Shown here in pieces: positions 1 through 8,704 of a stretch of 51,356 nucleotides of DNA (position 1 is the first letter of the stretch; each line of letters opens with the position of its first letter). The position numbers and the translations under genes were made by a program. Where the stretch lies: positions 1 to 51,356 of the forward strand of contig NZ_BBPQ01000058.1 in NCBI RefSeq assembly GCF_000787855.1, written 5' to 3'. The notes under the pieces were generated by a model. The model did not search any database and had not been told where the DNA came from. It saw nothing but the letters and a program-made list of their open reading frames with translations. The stretch comes from Streptacidiphilus anmyonensis. GTDB taxonomy: Bacteria; Actinomycetota; Actinomycetes; Streptomycetales; Streptomycetaceae.

Positions 1-358
1 CCAAGAGCGCGTTGGCTTTTCCCATGAGCTCCAGAGCGGCGTCCTTGCGCGCGGCCTCCGCCTCCAGGCGGGCGACCTTCTTGCGCAGCCGTTCCACCTC
101 GGCCTGCTCGGCGGCCTTCTTCGGGCGCGCCGGCGAGGTGCGCTTGTCGACCAGGGTGGCCATCGCGCCGGCGTCCCGCGCGGCCCGCCACTCGATGATG
201 TGCGAGTGATACAGCCGCTCGCGGCGCAGGATCGCGCCCTTCTCGCCGTTCGGGGCCGCGTCGTACTCCGCGACGATCCGCAGCTTGTACTCCGCCGGGA
301 ACGTGCGCCGCTTCGGGCGGGGCGCCGGATCCTGCTCGGGGGTGTCGGTGCTGGCCAT
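1..358 (-). CDS. IS3-family transposase OrfA, partial at window edge
   Basis: Reading the minus strand from ATG at 358 gives an open frame that runs off the left edge (about 119 codons seen). It begins MASTDTPEQDPAPRPKRRTF, contains the helix-turn-helix region typical of IS3-group OrfA (FPAEYKLRIVAEYD, then HIIEWRAARDAG at about residues 60-72) and ends in a charged coiled coil with RLRKKVARLEAEAARKD, usually the leucine-zipper-like part of OrfA. It would bind the element's ends together with an OrfB integrase that lies outside the window. The element appears to have landed in, or been joined to, the IS110 gene on its right. The family call is firm; whether the element is complete cannot be seen. 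Confidence 0.8.
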   Translation of the reverse strand, partial: MASTDTPEQDPAPRPKRRTFPAEYKLRIVAEYDAAPNGEKGAILRRERLYHSHIIEWRAARDAGAMATLVDKRTSPARPKKAAEQAEVERLRKKVARLEAEAARKDAALELMGKANALL

Positions 359-412
359 GCCGGGGTCTACTCCTGTCTCGCCCATCCAGACTAACCCGAC
401 ATACCGGGCGTC

Positions 413-853
413 TCAGCAGAGACTGTCAGAGAGGGGGTAGCGGATGAGCCGGCGCCGGTGGTCGACGAGAAGTTTCGCGTCGCGGGCCGGACCGGCCAGG
501 CAAGCCCTGGGCAGGTCGGGCTCGCGCAACGCGACTCGGGCCACGGCCTCGGCGTCGATCGGGTCGGACTTGCCGCGCTCGCGAGCCGAGCGGCGTGCTC
601 CGGCCATAAGCCGGGTGTGCACGCGAACCACGGAGTGGCCTGCGTTGAGCAGGTCGACTTCGAACCGTCGGGTGAGGTGACGGCAGTCCTCGATTGCGAC
701 GAGGACCTGGCCGAACTGCCTCAGCCACTCCAGGGCCTGATCGTGGCCAGTTGGCGTGGCGACCACTGTGAGCTGGTCAGTTCGCCTTCCGAGCTGGTCG
801 ACGACGGCGACCAGTGTGTGGGTCTTCTTGTGTGCGTCTACGCCGACGACCAT
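413..853 (-). pseudogene. IS110-family transposase, N-terminal fragment
   Basis: Starting at ATG 853 after a GGGAGG ribosome site, the frame encodes the RuvC-like DEDD domain of an IS110 transposase: GVDAHKKTH near the start (first Asp), AIEDCRHLTRR (Glu) and SDPIDAEAVARVA (last two Asp). IS110 enzymes are about 350-400 residues; this one stops after about 146, right after DHRRRLIR, where the family would continue into the linker and the C-terminal serine domain. The last few residues (YPLSDSLC) look foreign, so the break is at about 440, next to the IS3 element. It cannot be active on its own. An IS110 C-terminal piece lies at the far right end of the window in the same orientation. Confidence 0.75.
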
Positions 854-1070
854 CAAAGGGAGCCTCCCGGGAGTGTGGGACCGTAGCCGGGTCCACCGCG
901 GGGGCACGCCTCAATCGGGCCGCGGGCACGCTCCTATCAAGCCACTCCGCGGGGACGCCAGGGCCGGCGGGGCGGCACATCAAGGACAAGCCACCGTGAA
1001 CGGGGCAGCAAAAAAGTGAGCCAACCCCGCCGGTCCTGCCACTCTGGCACCACCCGGGTGCCGGTGTCCT

Positions 1071-1358
1071 TCACTCTGGCATTGAGGCAAAAAACACCGA
1101 TGCGGCCTTGAGAATCTCGTTGGCCCGCTTCAACTCGGCGACTTCCTTGCGGAGTTCCTTGAGCTCGTCGCGCTCGGCTGTGGTCAGGCGGTCGTCGCGC
1201 TCGCCGGCGTCGGCCTCGGCCTGACGGACCCAGGACCGCAGGGCCTCCTTGTGGATGCCCAGGTCACGGGCGACGTGAGCCACCGGGCGGCCGGTCGAGC
1301 GGACCTCGCGCACGGCGCGCTCACGGAGTTCATCGGGGTACTTACGTGGTGCTGGCAC
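1071..1358 (-). pseudogene. IS3-family transposase OrfA remnant without OrfB
   Basis: GTG at 1358 follows a GTAAGGAG ribosome site. The 95-residue product has the OrfA layout: RKYPDELRERAVREV and a helix-turn-helix (HVARDLGIHKEALRSWVRQA, residues about 28-47), then a zipper-like helix (ELRKEVAELKRANEILKAAS). It differs in sequence from the IS3 OrfA at the left edge, so it is a second element. After FFA the usual C-terminus is replaced by SMPE and a stop, and no OrfB follows between 1070 and 900, so the element has lost its catalytic subunit. A sequence resembling an IS3-type terminal repeat lies near 1400-1415. Family call firm, function lost. Confidence 0.75.
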
Positions 1359-1421
1359 AGCTCGTGGTTCTCCTTACGCCTGGATCGTAACAAACCCAGA
1401 CATCAGGGACTCCACGAAAAC

Positions 1422-2417
1422 CAGAGCAGCTCACAAGGTCGGCAACTGCCAGATCGGGGTCAGCGTCCACGCGGTCACCGACACCGCGTCCTGCCCGCTG
1501 GACTGGCGGCTGTTCCTGCCCCTGTCCTGGGATCCTGACCAGGCCACCGACCCGGTGGCCGCGGCCGAGATCCAACGGCGGCGGGACCGCTGCCGCATCC
1601 CAGCCGACCAGCACCACCGGCCCAAGTGGGGACTCGCGATCGAGATGCTGGACCGGCTCGCCGCCCGGGGCCTGCGCCCGTCAGCGGTCGTGGCCGACGC
1701 CGGCTACGGCGACAACGCCGCCTTCCGCCACGCCCTCGATGAACGCGGCCTGCCGTGGCTGGTCCAGGTCAAGGGCCAGGCCACCGCCCACCGGATAGAC
1801 GCGGTCACCGTCACCCCGCCCTACAGCGGCCTCGGACCCAAGCCCAAACCCCGCTACCGCACCCCACACGTCTCCCTGGCCGAACACGTCCGCACCGCGG
1901 GCCGGGCATCGGCTCGCACGGTGTCGTGGCGGCAGGGCTCCCGCGACCGGCTCACCTCGACCTTCGTGGTGCTGCGGGTCCGACTGGCCGGCCGCCGCCC
2001 CCGGCTGAACGAGGACGGCACCCTGCCCGCGTGCTGGCTGCTGGCCCAGTGGCGGCCCGACCAGGCCGAACCCTCGCACTACTGGGTGTCCAACCTGCCC
2101 GAGACCACACCGGTGAGGGAACTGGTGCGACTCGCCAAGATCCGCTGGCGGATCGAGCATGACTACCGCGAACTGAAAACCGCCCTGGGCCTGGACCACT
2201 TCGAGGGGCGTTCCTGGACCGGGTGGCACCGCCACGTCACCCTCGTCACCGCCGCCCATCTCTTCGCGACCCTGACCCGGACCCACCCAAAAGTGCCTGC
2301 CGGGGCTTGACCCTCTACCGGACGGTCCAGGCCCTCCAACAGCTGCTGGCCGTCTGGAACGGCACCTGCCCCACCTGCCACCAGCACATCACCACACCAG
2401 AACCAGTCCCGACCTAA
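1422..2417 (+). pseudogene. IS701-like DDE transposase, 5'-truncated and frameshifted
   Basis: The open frame can be read from about 1422 and encodes the C-terminal part of an IS701-like transposase: KVGNCQIGVSVHAVTD, then VVADAGYGDN (second catalytic Asp region), and RLAKIRWRIEHDYRELKTAL (the YREL/DDE Glu region). The N-terminal third with the first Asp and the DNA-binding part is absent. The main frame stops at 2310 after THPKVPAGA, but another + frame continues the family C-terminus (GLTLYRTVQALQQLLAVW, CPTCHQHIT) to a stop at 2417, so an indel near 2290-2300 has shifted the frame. Both lesions make it inactive. It abuts the IS3 remnant on the left. Confidence 0.75.
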
Positions 2418-2613
2418 CAAAGCACTACTAGCACGGCCCGCGCAGCCGCGCGATCCCGCCCGGCCCCCACACCGACTTGACCGTCAAGGAGCGACGGAAC
2501 CATGTCACCAAGCCTGACCGGGACGAATCGGGATGTGTGAACCGCCGCAGACTGTGGGATGAATGGACACCGGCCGTACCGCGGCTCAGAAGCTTGAAGA
2601 AGGAGGAACGAGG

Positions 2614-3078
2614 ATGGCTGTCCAGGTGCGGTCCGGGCGGTTGGCTATCGCTATCACCGCGGCCGCAACGGTTGTACTCACCGTGGGCGGCTGCTCCTCC
2701 AGCGGTGGCGGCACTCCACCACCCGCGACCATCACGACAGCAGCGCCCAGTGCCTCCCCGACGCCGACAGCACCGTCTTCGTTGCCTTCGGCAAGCCCGG
2801 CCACCACGACGATCCGGACCCCGGCTCCGGTGACCACGCCCGCGTCCGCTCCCACGACGCACGCTGCGGTGCCCGCTCCGACAACTCGGCCCGGGGCGCC
2901 TACAACTGCGCCGGCGGGTGGCGGTACCTGCTCGATCCGCTCGAACGCGGGGAACTGCTACAAAGCGGGAGAGTTCTGCCGCGAATCGGATCTGGGAAAG
3001 ACCACCACGACGGCAACCGGGGAGCCGATCAAGTGCGAGGACATCGGCTCGTCGCGACCCCACTGGGAGCCGTACTGA
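2614..3078 (+). CDS. small cysteine-containing lipoprotein, unknown function
   Basis: ATG 2614 is chosen over the upstream in-frame ATG 2563 because AAGGAGG sits just before it and the product then begins with a clean signal peptide. The 154-residue protein has a lipobox (LTVGGC), so it should be an acylated cell-surface protein. A long Thr/Ser/Pro/Ala-rich linker follows (about residues 30-100), then a compact C-terminal module with four cysteines (CSIRSNAGNCYKAGEFC and IKCEDIG) of a type often seen at the ends of actinobacterial secreted proteins. I do not know its function. It stands alone between transposase debris and the minus-strand genes to its right. Confidence 0.75.
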   Translation: MAVQVRSGRLAIAITAAATVVLTVGGCSSSGGGTPPPATITTAAPSASPTPTAPSSLPSASPATTTIRTPAPVTTPASAPTTHAAVPAPTTRPGAPTTAPAGGGTCSIRSNAGNCYKAGEFCRESDLGKTTTTATGEPIKCEDIGSSRPHWEPY

Positions 3079-3256
3079 CAGAGCGAACATGTGCCGTGTC
3101 CTCCAGGCCGTGGTCGACGGCGCGCTGAGCCGCGCTCGGCCTGCCCGGGGGGCAGCAGCGGTCACCGGTGCTGGTCAAGCGCGGCTAGGGCGTCGAGCAC
3201 GTCTTGCGGCAGCGAGACGTGCTCCGGGGCGCCGGTGTGGTGGCACCCCGGGGGTG

Positions 3257-3665
3257 TCAGCTGACGTGGATGGTGCCGCTCGTGGAGGCATTGGTGTTCC
3301 GGACGCTGGTGGCCTGGTAGTGAGGGCCCGGGTGGCGCGCTGGGGCGGGCAGAGAGCGAACGCACCGCTGCTGTCGGTGTGGGCGGTGGTTATGAGGAAG
3401 CCGCAGGTGGAGCCGGTGGGTCGGAACCAGAGCTGGACGGTCGGCCCGGTGCCGGGCATCCAGGGGCCGTAGCCCTGCTGGGGGAGGGAATTGGTGAGGT
3501 GGACCCAGGTGCTGGGGCGGACGGTCGTCATGTTGGGGCCGCTGGTGAGGGTCTGGTAGCGGAAGGGGGACGGTGCTGCTTGTGGCTTGGGTGTAGGGGC
3601 GGTGGGGGTTAGCAGGCGCCCGTGGGAAGGAGGGTCATCACCAGAACACTGAGGACTGCGGCAGA
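3257..3665 (-). pseudogene. frameshifted lipoprotein remnant
   Basis: No single frame explains this stretch, but three minus-strand frames join into one plausible secreted protein. One frame gives a signal peptide with lipobox (VLSVLVMTLLPTGAC) and stops at once at 3609-3611. The next frame continues with LTPTAPTPKPQAAPSPFRYQ and TWVHLTNSLPQQGYGPW through TTAHTDSSGAFAL to about 3350. A third frame then gives SLPAPARHPGPHYQATSVRN and a natural-looking end GTIHVS at 3257. At least two indels are needed, plus a lost start codon. It lies directly downstream of the ComEA-like gene. A sequencing artefact is possible but would need two errors. Function unknown. Confidence 0.45.
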
Positions 3666-3684
3666 GAGCTCACTCCGTCGCCCG

Positions 3685-4395
3685 TCAGCGAGGCAGCAGG
3701 ACGCCGCGCTCGCGCACCAGCTCGGCGGCCGCACCCTGTATCTGCGTGTAGACGAAAAGTTCGTCCAACGAATCGAAGCCACCCAGCTTTTCGCGCGCAC
3801 CCACGATTCGCCCGGCGTCCGCAGGCGACAGTCCGCAGACCGTGGCGATGACCTCCGCGGGCGCGCTGTTGAGATCGACGAGACCTCCGTCCTCGTACTG
3901 GCGAGGCAGATCCGGCCGGCCGATCCGGAGGTCCCGGGCCAGCACGCTGTCGCGGGCAGCCAGGGCCCGCGCTTCCTGGCGGCGAGCGCGTGCGGCGAGG
4001 TGCTGCGCGATCACCGGATCGCTCGCGAGAGGGGGCGGCGGGAAGACGGCCGGGGGCGGTCCGTAGGTCTCGGTTCGCACCCGCGCGAGCTGCACGCAGC
4101 CGACCACGATGCTGGCAAGGGCCGCGATCCCGAAGATCGCATTCAAAGTGGTGCCCAGTGTCCCCGCCGGGTTCCCGCGCGCGTCCTTCGGCGCAATGTT
4201 CGCGAGTGTGACCAGGAGCGCCGCCAGGGCCCCGTAAACGAGAGCAAGGAGCCGATGGCGTCGTTGGCGGCTCCGCGTGGCGGCGTGCAGGAAGGGAATC
4301 CACGTGAAGAGGCCGAACGTCACGATTGGGACCACGAAATACCAGCGGCCGGGCCGGCGGTGCGAAGTCGTGGGCGGTAGCTGCCTGATCGTCAT
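3685..4395 (-). CDS. membrane protein with C-terminal helix-hairpin-helix (ComEA-like) domain
   Basis: ATG 4395 gives 236 residues; the longer open frame upstream (to 4602) has no ribosome site and reads as noncoding. Residues about 15-40 (YFVVPIVTFGLFTWIPFLHA), 55-75 and 95-115 form likely membrane segments. A charged helix rich in Arg and Ala follows, and the last 60 residues are a helix-hairpin-helix pair (VDLNSAPAEVIATVCGLSPA, then GAREKLGGFDSLDELF), the fold used by ComEA to bind DNA non-specifically. Similar proteins occur widely in streptomycetes with no known role. The intact domain suggests DNA or polymer binding at the membrane; a role in DNA uptake is only a guess. Confidence 0.7.
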   Translation of the reverse strand: MTIRQLPPTTSHRRPGRWYFVVPIVTFGLFTWIPFLHAATRSRQRRHRLLALVYGALAALLVTLANIAPKDARGNPAGTLGTTLNAIFGIAALASIVVGCVQLARVRTETYGPPPAVFPPPPLASDPVIAQHLAARARRQEARALAARDSVLARDLRIGRPDLPRQYEDGGLVDLNSAPAEVIATVCGLSPADAGRIVGAREKLGGFDSLDELFVYTQIQGAAAELVRERGVLLPR

Positions 4396-4591
4396 GACTG
4401 ATCCTCTGCCAGGCGGTGGACGCGTGGCACCCAATCCTAGGGCCGCAAGGGCGCTCCGATCAGAGAGTTCGCGAGGGATCACACGGCATCCCCGGCCGCC
4501 GCGTCCGAGACGGCCTGCGGGCTCCGCTGAGATCCGCGGACCTCCCACCTTGTTCCCCGGTACCGGTCCGCCATGCGCCGGGTGGCCCGAC

Positions 4592-5482
4592 TCACGGGTC
4601 ACCCGGCTTCTTCCAGATCACGTAGGTGATGTCGTCCATGATCATGGAGCCGGTCTTGACGATGGCGCCGTACCTGCCGGTGCTGGTATGGACGCAGAAG
4701 GCCGTGCCGGTTCGGAGGTAGCCGCCCCCGGGAATCAGCCCGGTTCCCCAGAAGTCTGCAGGCAGGGCCTCGCAGCCGTCGAGGGTGGGCTCGCCCTGGT
4801 CGTTCCACTGGGAGACGGTAGTGCCGTTGACCGCGACCACCCTTCCCGTGGCCCAGGTGTAGGCGAGCTCGGCGTCCTGCGGGCTGACGTTGTCGTCCTT
4901 GCCGGTGTCCAGGTTCGCGTGCGCGTGGCTGCCGGAGAAGAGGCTGGAGGCGTGCAGGGACATCGACCCCTGCCGGTAGACGCGCTCGTCCGCGTCGGCG
5001 TCCGAGACCACGATGGTGGAGTCGGTGTGGGGCTGCACGGTGATCGTGATCTCGCCCGGGCTGATGTCCTCGATGAACTTCCCGTTCATGGAAACCTGGA
5101 GGGTTCGCTGCGCGGTCACGCGGAAGACGCTGTCCATCTTCCGGCCGTCGATGGTCTGCGTGATGATCAGCAGCGGATCCTTGTTCCCCGCCTCCCATTG
5201 CTTCACCACGTCTTTGACCGTATCGAAGGCGACGACCCCGAGGAGGACCAGTGTCCCGGCATCCTCGTTCTCGTCGCTGACCACCTTGACGAACTGGTTG
5301 TCGGACGCCTTCATGACAATCGAGGCGATCGGAGGCGCGGTGATCGCACCCGCCCCGTGGGTCCCGCCGCCCGAACAGCCCGCGAGCAGCAGCATGACTG
5401 CCCCCGCCAGCGCGCAGACCCGTGCCGCCGCGCCGGCGGCACGCCCGCGGGCGACTGGTCTGTGAGCCTGTGGACCACGCAT
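4592..5482 (-). CDS. secreted lipoprotein, unknown function
   Basis: ATG 5482 is preceded by AGGGGGGAG, a strong ribosome site, so the extra 18 codons upstream are left out. The 296-residue product has a signal peptide and lipobox (MLLLAGC, about residues 25-31) and should be anchored outside the cell. The mature part is rich in beta-strand-like segments (ITITVQPHTDSTIVVSDADA) with two cysteines near the end. I do not recognise a family. It precedes the ComEA-like gene on the same strand with a gap of about 200 bp, so they may or may not share a transcript. Confidence 0.75.
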   Translation of the reverse strand: MRGPQAHRPVARGRAAGAAARVCALAGAVMLLLAGCSGGGTHGAGAITAPPIASIVMKASDNQFVKVVSDENEDAGTLVLLGVVAFDTVKDVVKQWEAGNKDPLLIITQTIDGRKMDSVFRVTAQRTLQVSMNGKFIEDISPGEITITVQPHTDSTIVVSDADADERVYRQGSMSLHASSLFSGSHAHANLDTGKDDNVSPQDAELAYTWATGRVVAVNGTTVSQWNDQGEPTLDGCEALPADFWGTGLIPGGGYLRTGTAFCVHTSTGRYGAIVKTGSMIMDDITYVIWKKPGDP

Positions 5483-5748
5483 GTACGCTCCCCCCTGACA
5501 GCTCACGAGCGACCGCCGCGCGCCCCTCCGCGCCAACTGCTCCTTGGGTCCTGGGAATCCGTAGGCCAGCGCAGACGTGCTTCTTCACTACCCGGCCGCC
5601 TCCGAGCACAATCGCGGCAACGTCCCTGCGCTCGCCGACAGCTCTGCGGTTCCCGACCGGGTGCGGCGGCAGCCCCGCCCAGCGCCCTTGGCGGCACGCG
5701 CCTCGGGAGCTCCGGACGTAGCCGTGACCGCTTCGGCCGGTCCGTGTG

Positions 5749-6006
5749 TCAGCCCGACTGCCCGGGCGGCTCGAAACCGCCAGCTGGGCCGTTGAAAGTG
5801 TCGGCGTGCCAACGCCGGTTGCTCCGGTGCGGCGTCAGGCGGCCGAGCTTGACCAATGCGTTCAGGATGCTCGCGGCCCCCGCCATCTCGGGAGTCGCCT
5901 GCGTGACCGCGTCGAGTGCGCCGTTCGGGTCGTCGTGCTCGTAGCAGTCCAGCGCGGTGTCGGTCAGTCGGCACAGGCGTGTGAGCTTCGCCTGTGCCAT
6001 CCCCAT
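5749..6006 (-). CDS. small hypothetical protein downstream of the dehydrogenase
   Basis: An 85-residue frame with strong third-position G/C lies 127 bp downstream of the formate-dehydrogenase-like gene on the same strand. The start may be ATG 6006 or ATG 6000 (GATGGGG just before). The sequence (AKLTRLCRLTDTALDCYEHD, then ATPEMAGAASILNALVKLG) predicts an all-alpha soluble protein. No family is recognised and no membrane segment or motif is visible. It may be the last gene of the dehydrogenase operon. Confidence 0.45.
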   Translation of the reverse strand: MGMAQAKLTRLCRLTDTALDCYEHDDPNGALDAVTQATPEMAGAASILNALVKLGRLTPHRSNRRWHADTFNGPAGGFEPPGQSG

Positions 6007-6133
6007 CAGGGGATCGCCGCCATCCGGAACAGACTGTGCCGCCCGGCCCGTGCCCGCCCGTCGTGCGGCGGTTCTCCTCGTGACGGGACGTGCTTCGAGG
6101 CGGGGTCACAGTCCCTCCTTCCTGGTGTCAGCG

Positions 6134-8458
6134 TCAGCTCACGGTCGAGCCAGTGCGCTCGATGCGGATGATCACGGACTTGGAGCTGGGGGTGTTGCTG
6201 GTGTCGGCGGTGGAGTCGAGGGGGACGAGGACGTTGGCCTCGGGGAAGTAGGTAGCTGCGCAGCCGCGGGGGGTGGGGTAGCGGGTGGCGCGGAAGCCGG
6301 GGGCCCGGCGTTCGCCGTCGTCGTACTCGCTGACGAGGTCGACCAGGTCGCCGTCGTCCAGGCCGAGGGCGTCGAGGTCGTGGGGGTTGAGGAAGACGAC
6401 GCGCCGTCCGCCGCTGACGCCGCGGTAGCGGTCCTGGTAGCCGTAGACGGTGGTGTTGAACTGGTCGTGGGAGCGGACCGTGGTCAGCAGCAGGCGCCCT
6501 TCCGGGACGTCGACGGCCGTGACCGGGTTGACGGTGAAGCGGGCCTTGCCCGACGTCGTGGGGAAGGTGCGTGAGTCGCGCGGTGCGCGCGGCAGCATGA
6601 AGCCGCCGGGTGCGGTCGCGCGCTCCTCGTAGGCGTGGAAGCCCGGGACGACGTGTTCGATGTGGCGGCGGATCACGGAGTAGTCGCGGCCCATCCGGCT
6701 CCAGCCGAGCTCGTCGCCGAAGAGCTCCTCGCCGAGAGCGGTGACGATGGCGACCTCGCTGCGCAGCTGCGGCGAGCCGGGCAGCAGTCGGCCTCGTGAG
6801 GCGTGGACCATCGCCATGGAGTCCTCGACGGTGATGAACTGGTCGACTCCGTCCTTGATGTCGCGTTCGGTGCGGCCGAGGCAGGGCAGCAGCAGCGCCT
6901 CGGAGCCGTGGCACAGGTGGGAGCGGTTGAGCTTGGTGGCCACGTGGACGGTCAGCGCGCACTTGGCGAGCGCCGCCTCGGTGACGTCCGTGTCCGGGGT
7001 GGCGGCGGCGAAGTTGCCGCCTAGCGCGAAGAAGACGTCGACCTTGCCGTCGCGCATGGCGCGGATGGAGTCGACGGTGTCCCACCCGTGGGCGCGGGGC
7101 GGGTCGAAGCCGAACTCGTCGCGGAGCCGGTCCAGGAACGGGTCGGGCATCTTTTCCCAGATGCCCATGGTGCGGTCGCCCTGGACGTTGCTGTGTCCGC
7201 GGATCGGCGCGGGACCGGCGCCCGGACGGCCGACGTTGCCGCGCAGCAGCAGGAAGTTCACGATCTCGCGGATCGTCGGGACGGCGTTGCGGTGCTGGGT
7301 CAGGCCCATGGCCCAGCAGACGATCACGCTGTCGGCGGTCATGGCGTCGGCGGCGGTGAATTCGATGGCGCGCCGGGTGAGTCCGCTGAGCTGTTCGATC
7401 CGCGTCCAGTCCAGGGCGCGCCAGCCCGTGGCGGCCTCCTCGAAGCCGTCGGCGTACCGGTCGATGAAGTCGTGGTCCAGGACGGTGCCGGGGGCGGCGT
7501 CCTCGTCGGCGAGCAGGGTCTTGTTCAGGCCGGCGAAGAAGGCGAGGTCGCCGTTGACGCGGATCGGCAGGTGGCGGTCGGTCAGCTGGGTGCCCGGACC
7601 GGCCAGGCCGCGTACGGTCTGCGGGTTGTGGAAGCGCCCGAAGCCGGCCTCGGGCAGCGGGTTGACGGTGATGATCTTCGCGCCGCGCCGTTTGGCCTGT
7701 TCCAGGGCGGTGAGCATGCGCGGGTGGCAGGTGCCGGGGTTCTGGCCGACGACCATGATCAGGTCGGCGTGGTCGGTGATGTCCTGGAGGGTGACCAGGC
7801 CCTTGCCCACGCCCAGGGTCTCGGACAGGGCGGCGCCGCTGGACTCGTGGCACATGTTCGAACAGTCGGGCAGGTTGTTGGTGCCCAGGCGGCGGGCCAG
7901 CAGTTGGTAGGCGAAGGCCGCCTCGTTGCTGGTGCGGCCGCTGGTGTAGAAGACGGCCCGGTTGGGGTCGTCCATGGCGCGCAGCCGGTCCGCGGCGAGG
8001 CGGACGGCGTCGGGCCAGGTGATCGGGGTGTAGCGCGTCGCGCCGGCCGCGAGGTGCATCGGTTCGGTGAGGCGCCCCTGGGACTCCAGCCAGTGGCCAT
8101 CGTGCTCGCGAAGTTCCGCGATTGGGTGGGCGGCGAAGAAGGCGCGGTCGACGCGCTTGCGGGTGGCCTCCCAGGCGACGGCCTTGGCGCCGTTCTCGCA
8201 GAACTCCGCGCGCTTGCGCTCACCCGGCGGCGGGTCGGGCCAGGCGCAGCTCGGGCAATCGAAGCCGTCGACCTGGTTGACGGTGAGCAGGGTGCCCACA
8301 CCCCGGGCCGGACCAGCTTCGGTCTGCGCGTACTTCACGGTCTCGGCGATGCCGTGGACGCCCACGCTCTGTGTGAGGGGGCCGGTGGACGTCACCTCCG
8401 GTGGAGGAGCCAGATCCGGGCCCGTTCGGCGGGCGGGACGGGGGTGGTGTGGCGCCAT
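6134..8458 (-). CDS. molybdopterin oxidoreductase, formate dehydrogenase alpha / YdeP type
   Basis: The 774-residue product is full length for the FdhF/YdeP branch of bis-MGD oxidoreductases. Signature stretches include GFDCPSCAWPDPP (about residue 65), YTSGRTSNEAAFAYQLLARR (about 170) and LPDCSNMCHESSGAALSETL (about 195), with cofactor-binding stretches VVGQNPGTCHPR and GNVGRPGAGPAPIRGHSNVQ; the C-terminal molybdopterin-dinucleotide-binding domain ends near VIIRIERTG. Family members are annotated as formate dehydrogenases or acid-resistance oxidoreductases, so the substrate is not certain. There is no N-terminal 2Fe-2S or 4Fe-4S domain and no electron-transfer subunit beside it. It starts 9 bp after the stop of the IS-split membrane-protein gene, implying one operon, now separated from its original promoter by the IS. 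Confidence 0.85.
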   Translation of the reverse strand: MAPHHPRPARRTGPDLAPPPEVTSTGPLTQSVGVHGIAETVKYAQTEAGPARGVGTLLTVNQVDGFDCPSCAWPDPPPGERKRAEFCENGAKAVAWEATRKRVDRAFFAAHPIAELREHDGHWLESQGRLTEPMHLAAGATRYTPITWPDAVRLAADRLRAMDDPNRAVFYTSGRTSNEAAFAYQLLARRLGTNNLPDCSNMCHESSGAALSETLGVGKGLVTLQDITDHADLIMVVGQNPGTCHPRMLTALEQAKRRGAKIITVNPLPEAGFGRFHNPQTVRGLAGPGTQLTDRHLPIRVNGDLAFFAGLNKTLLADEDAAPGTVLDHDFIDRYADGFEEAATGWRALDWTRIEQLSGLTRRAIEFTAADAMTADSVIVCWAMGLTQHRNAVPTIREIVNFLLLRGNVGRPGAGPAPIRGHSNVQGDRTMGIWEKMPDPFLDRLRDEFGFDPPRAHGWDTVDSIRAMRDGKVDVFFALGGNFAAATPDTDVTEAALAKCALTVHVATKLNRSHLCHGSEALLLPCLGRTERDIKDGVDQFITVEDSMAMVHASRGRLLPGSPQLRSEVAIVTALGEELFGDELGWSRMGRDYSVIRRHIEHVVPGFHAYEERATAPGGFMLPRAPRDSRTFPTTSGKARFTVNPVTAVDVPEGRLLLTTVRSHDQFNTTVYGYQDRYRGVSGGRRVVFLNPHDLDALGLDDGDLVDLVSEYDDGERRAPGFRATRYPTPRGCAATYFPEANVLVPLDSTADTSNTPSSKSVIIRIERTGSTVS

Positions 8459-8704
8459 GGTGGCCTCCTACACGCGCCAGTGGTAGCCGAGGGCGAAGTC
8501 GACGGTGACCGCGTAGGCGAGGTACATCAGCCACGCTCCGGTCGCCAGGTGGAACAGGCCGAGGGCCCGGCGGGCGACCTGCACGCCGACGGAGGTGAAG
8601 AAGTCGCTGAGGTAGACGGCGAAGAGCCCGAGGAAGAGCAACCCCACCGGCCAGTCGGCGACCTTGAAGAAGACGGTAGCGCCCATGGCGGAGATCACCA
8701 TTTA

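Noticed and set aside
1040-1081. Repeated 10-mer CACTCTGGCA near the IS3 remnant
   Set aside because: Two copies only, next to decayed transposase DNA; probably chance or terminal debris.
4277-5944. 555-codon + strand open frame
   Set aside because: It is antisense to the lipoprotein gene at 4592-5482 and has biased low-complexity sequence.
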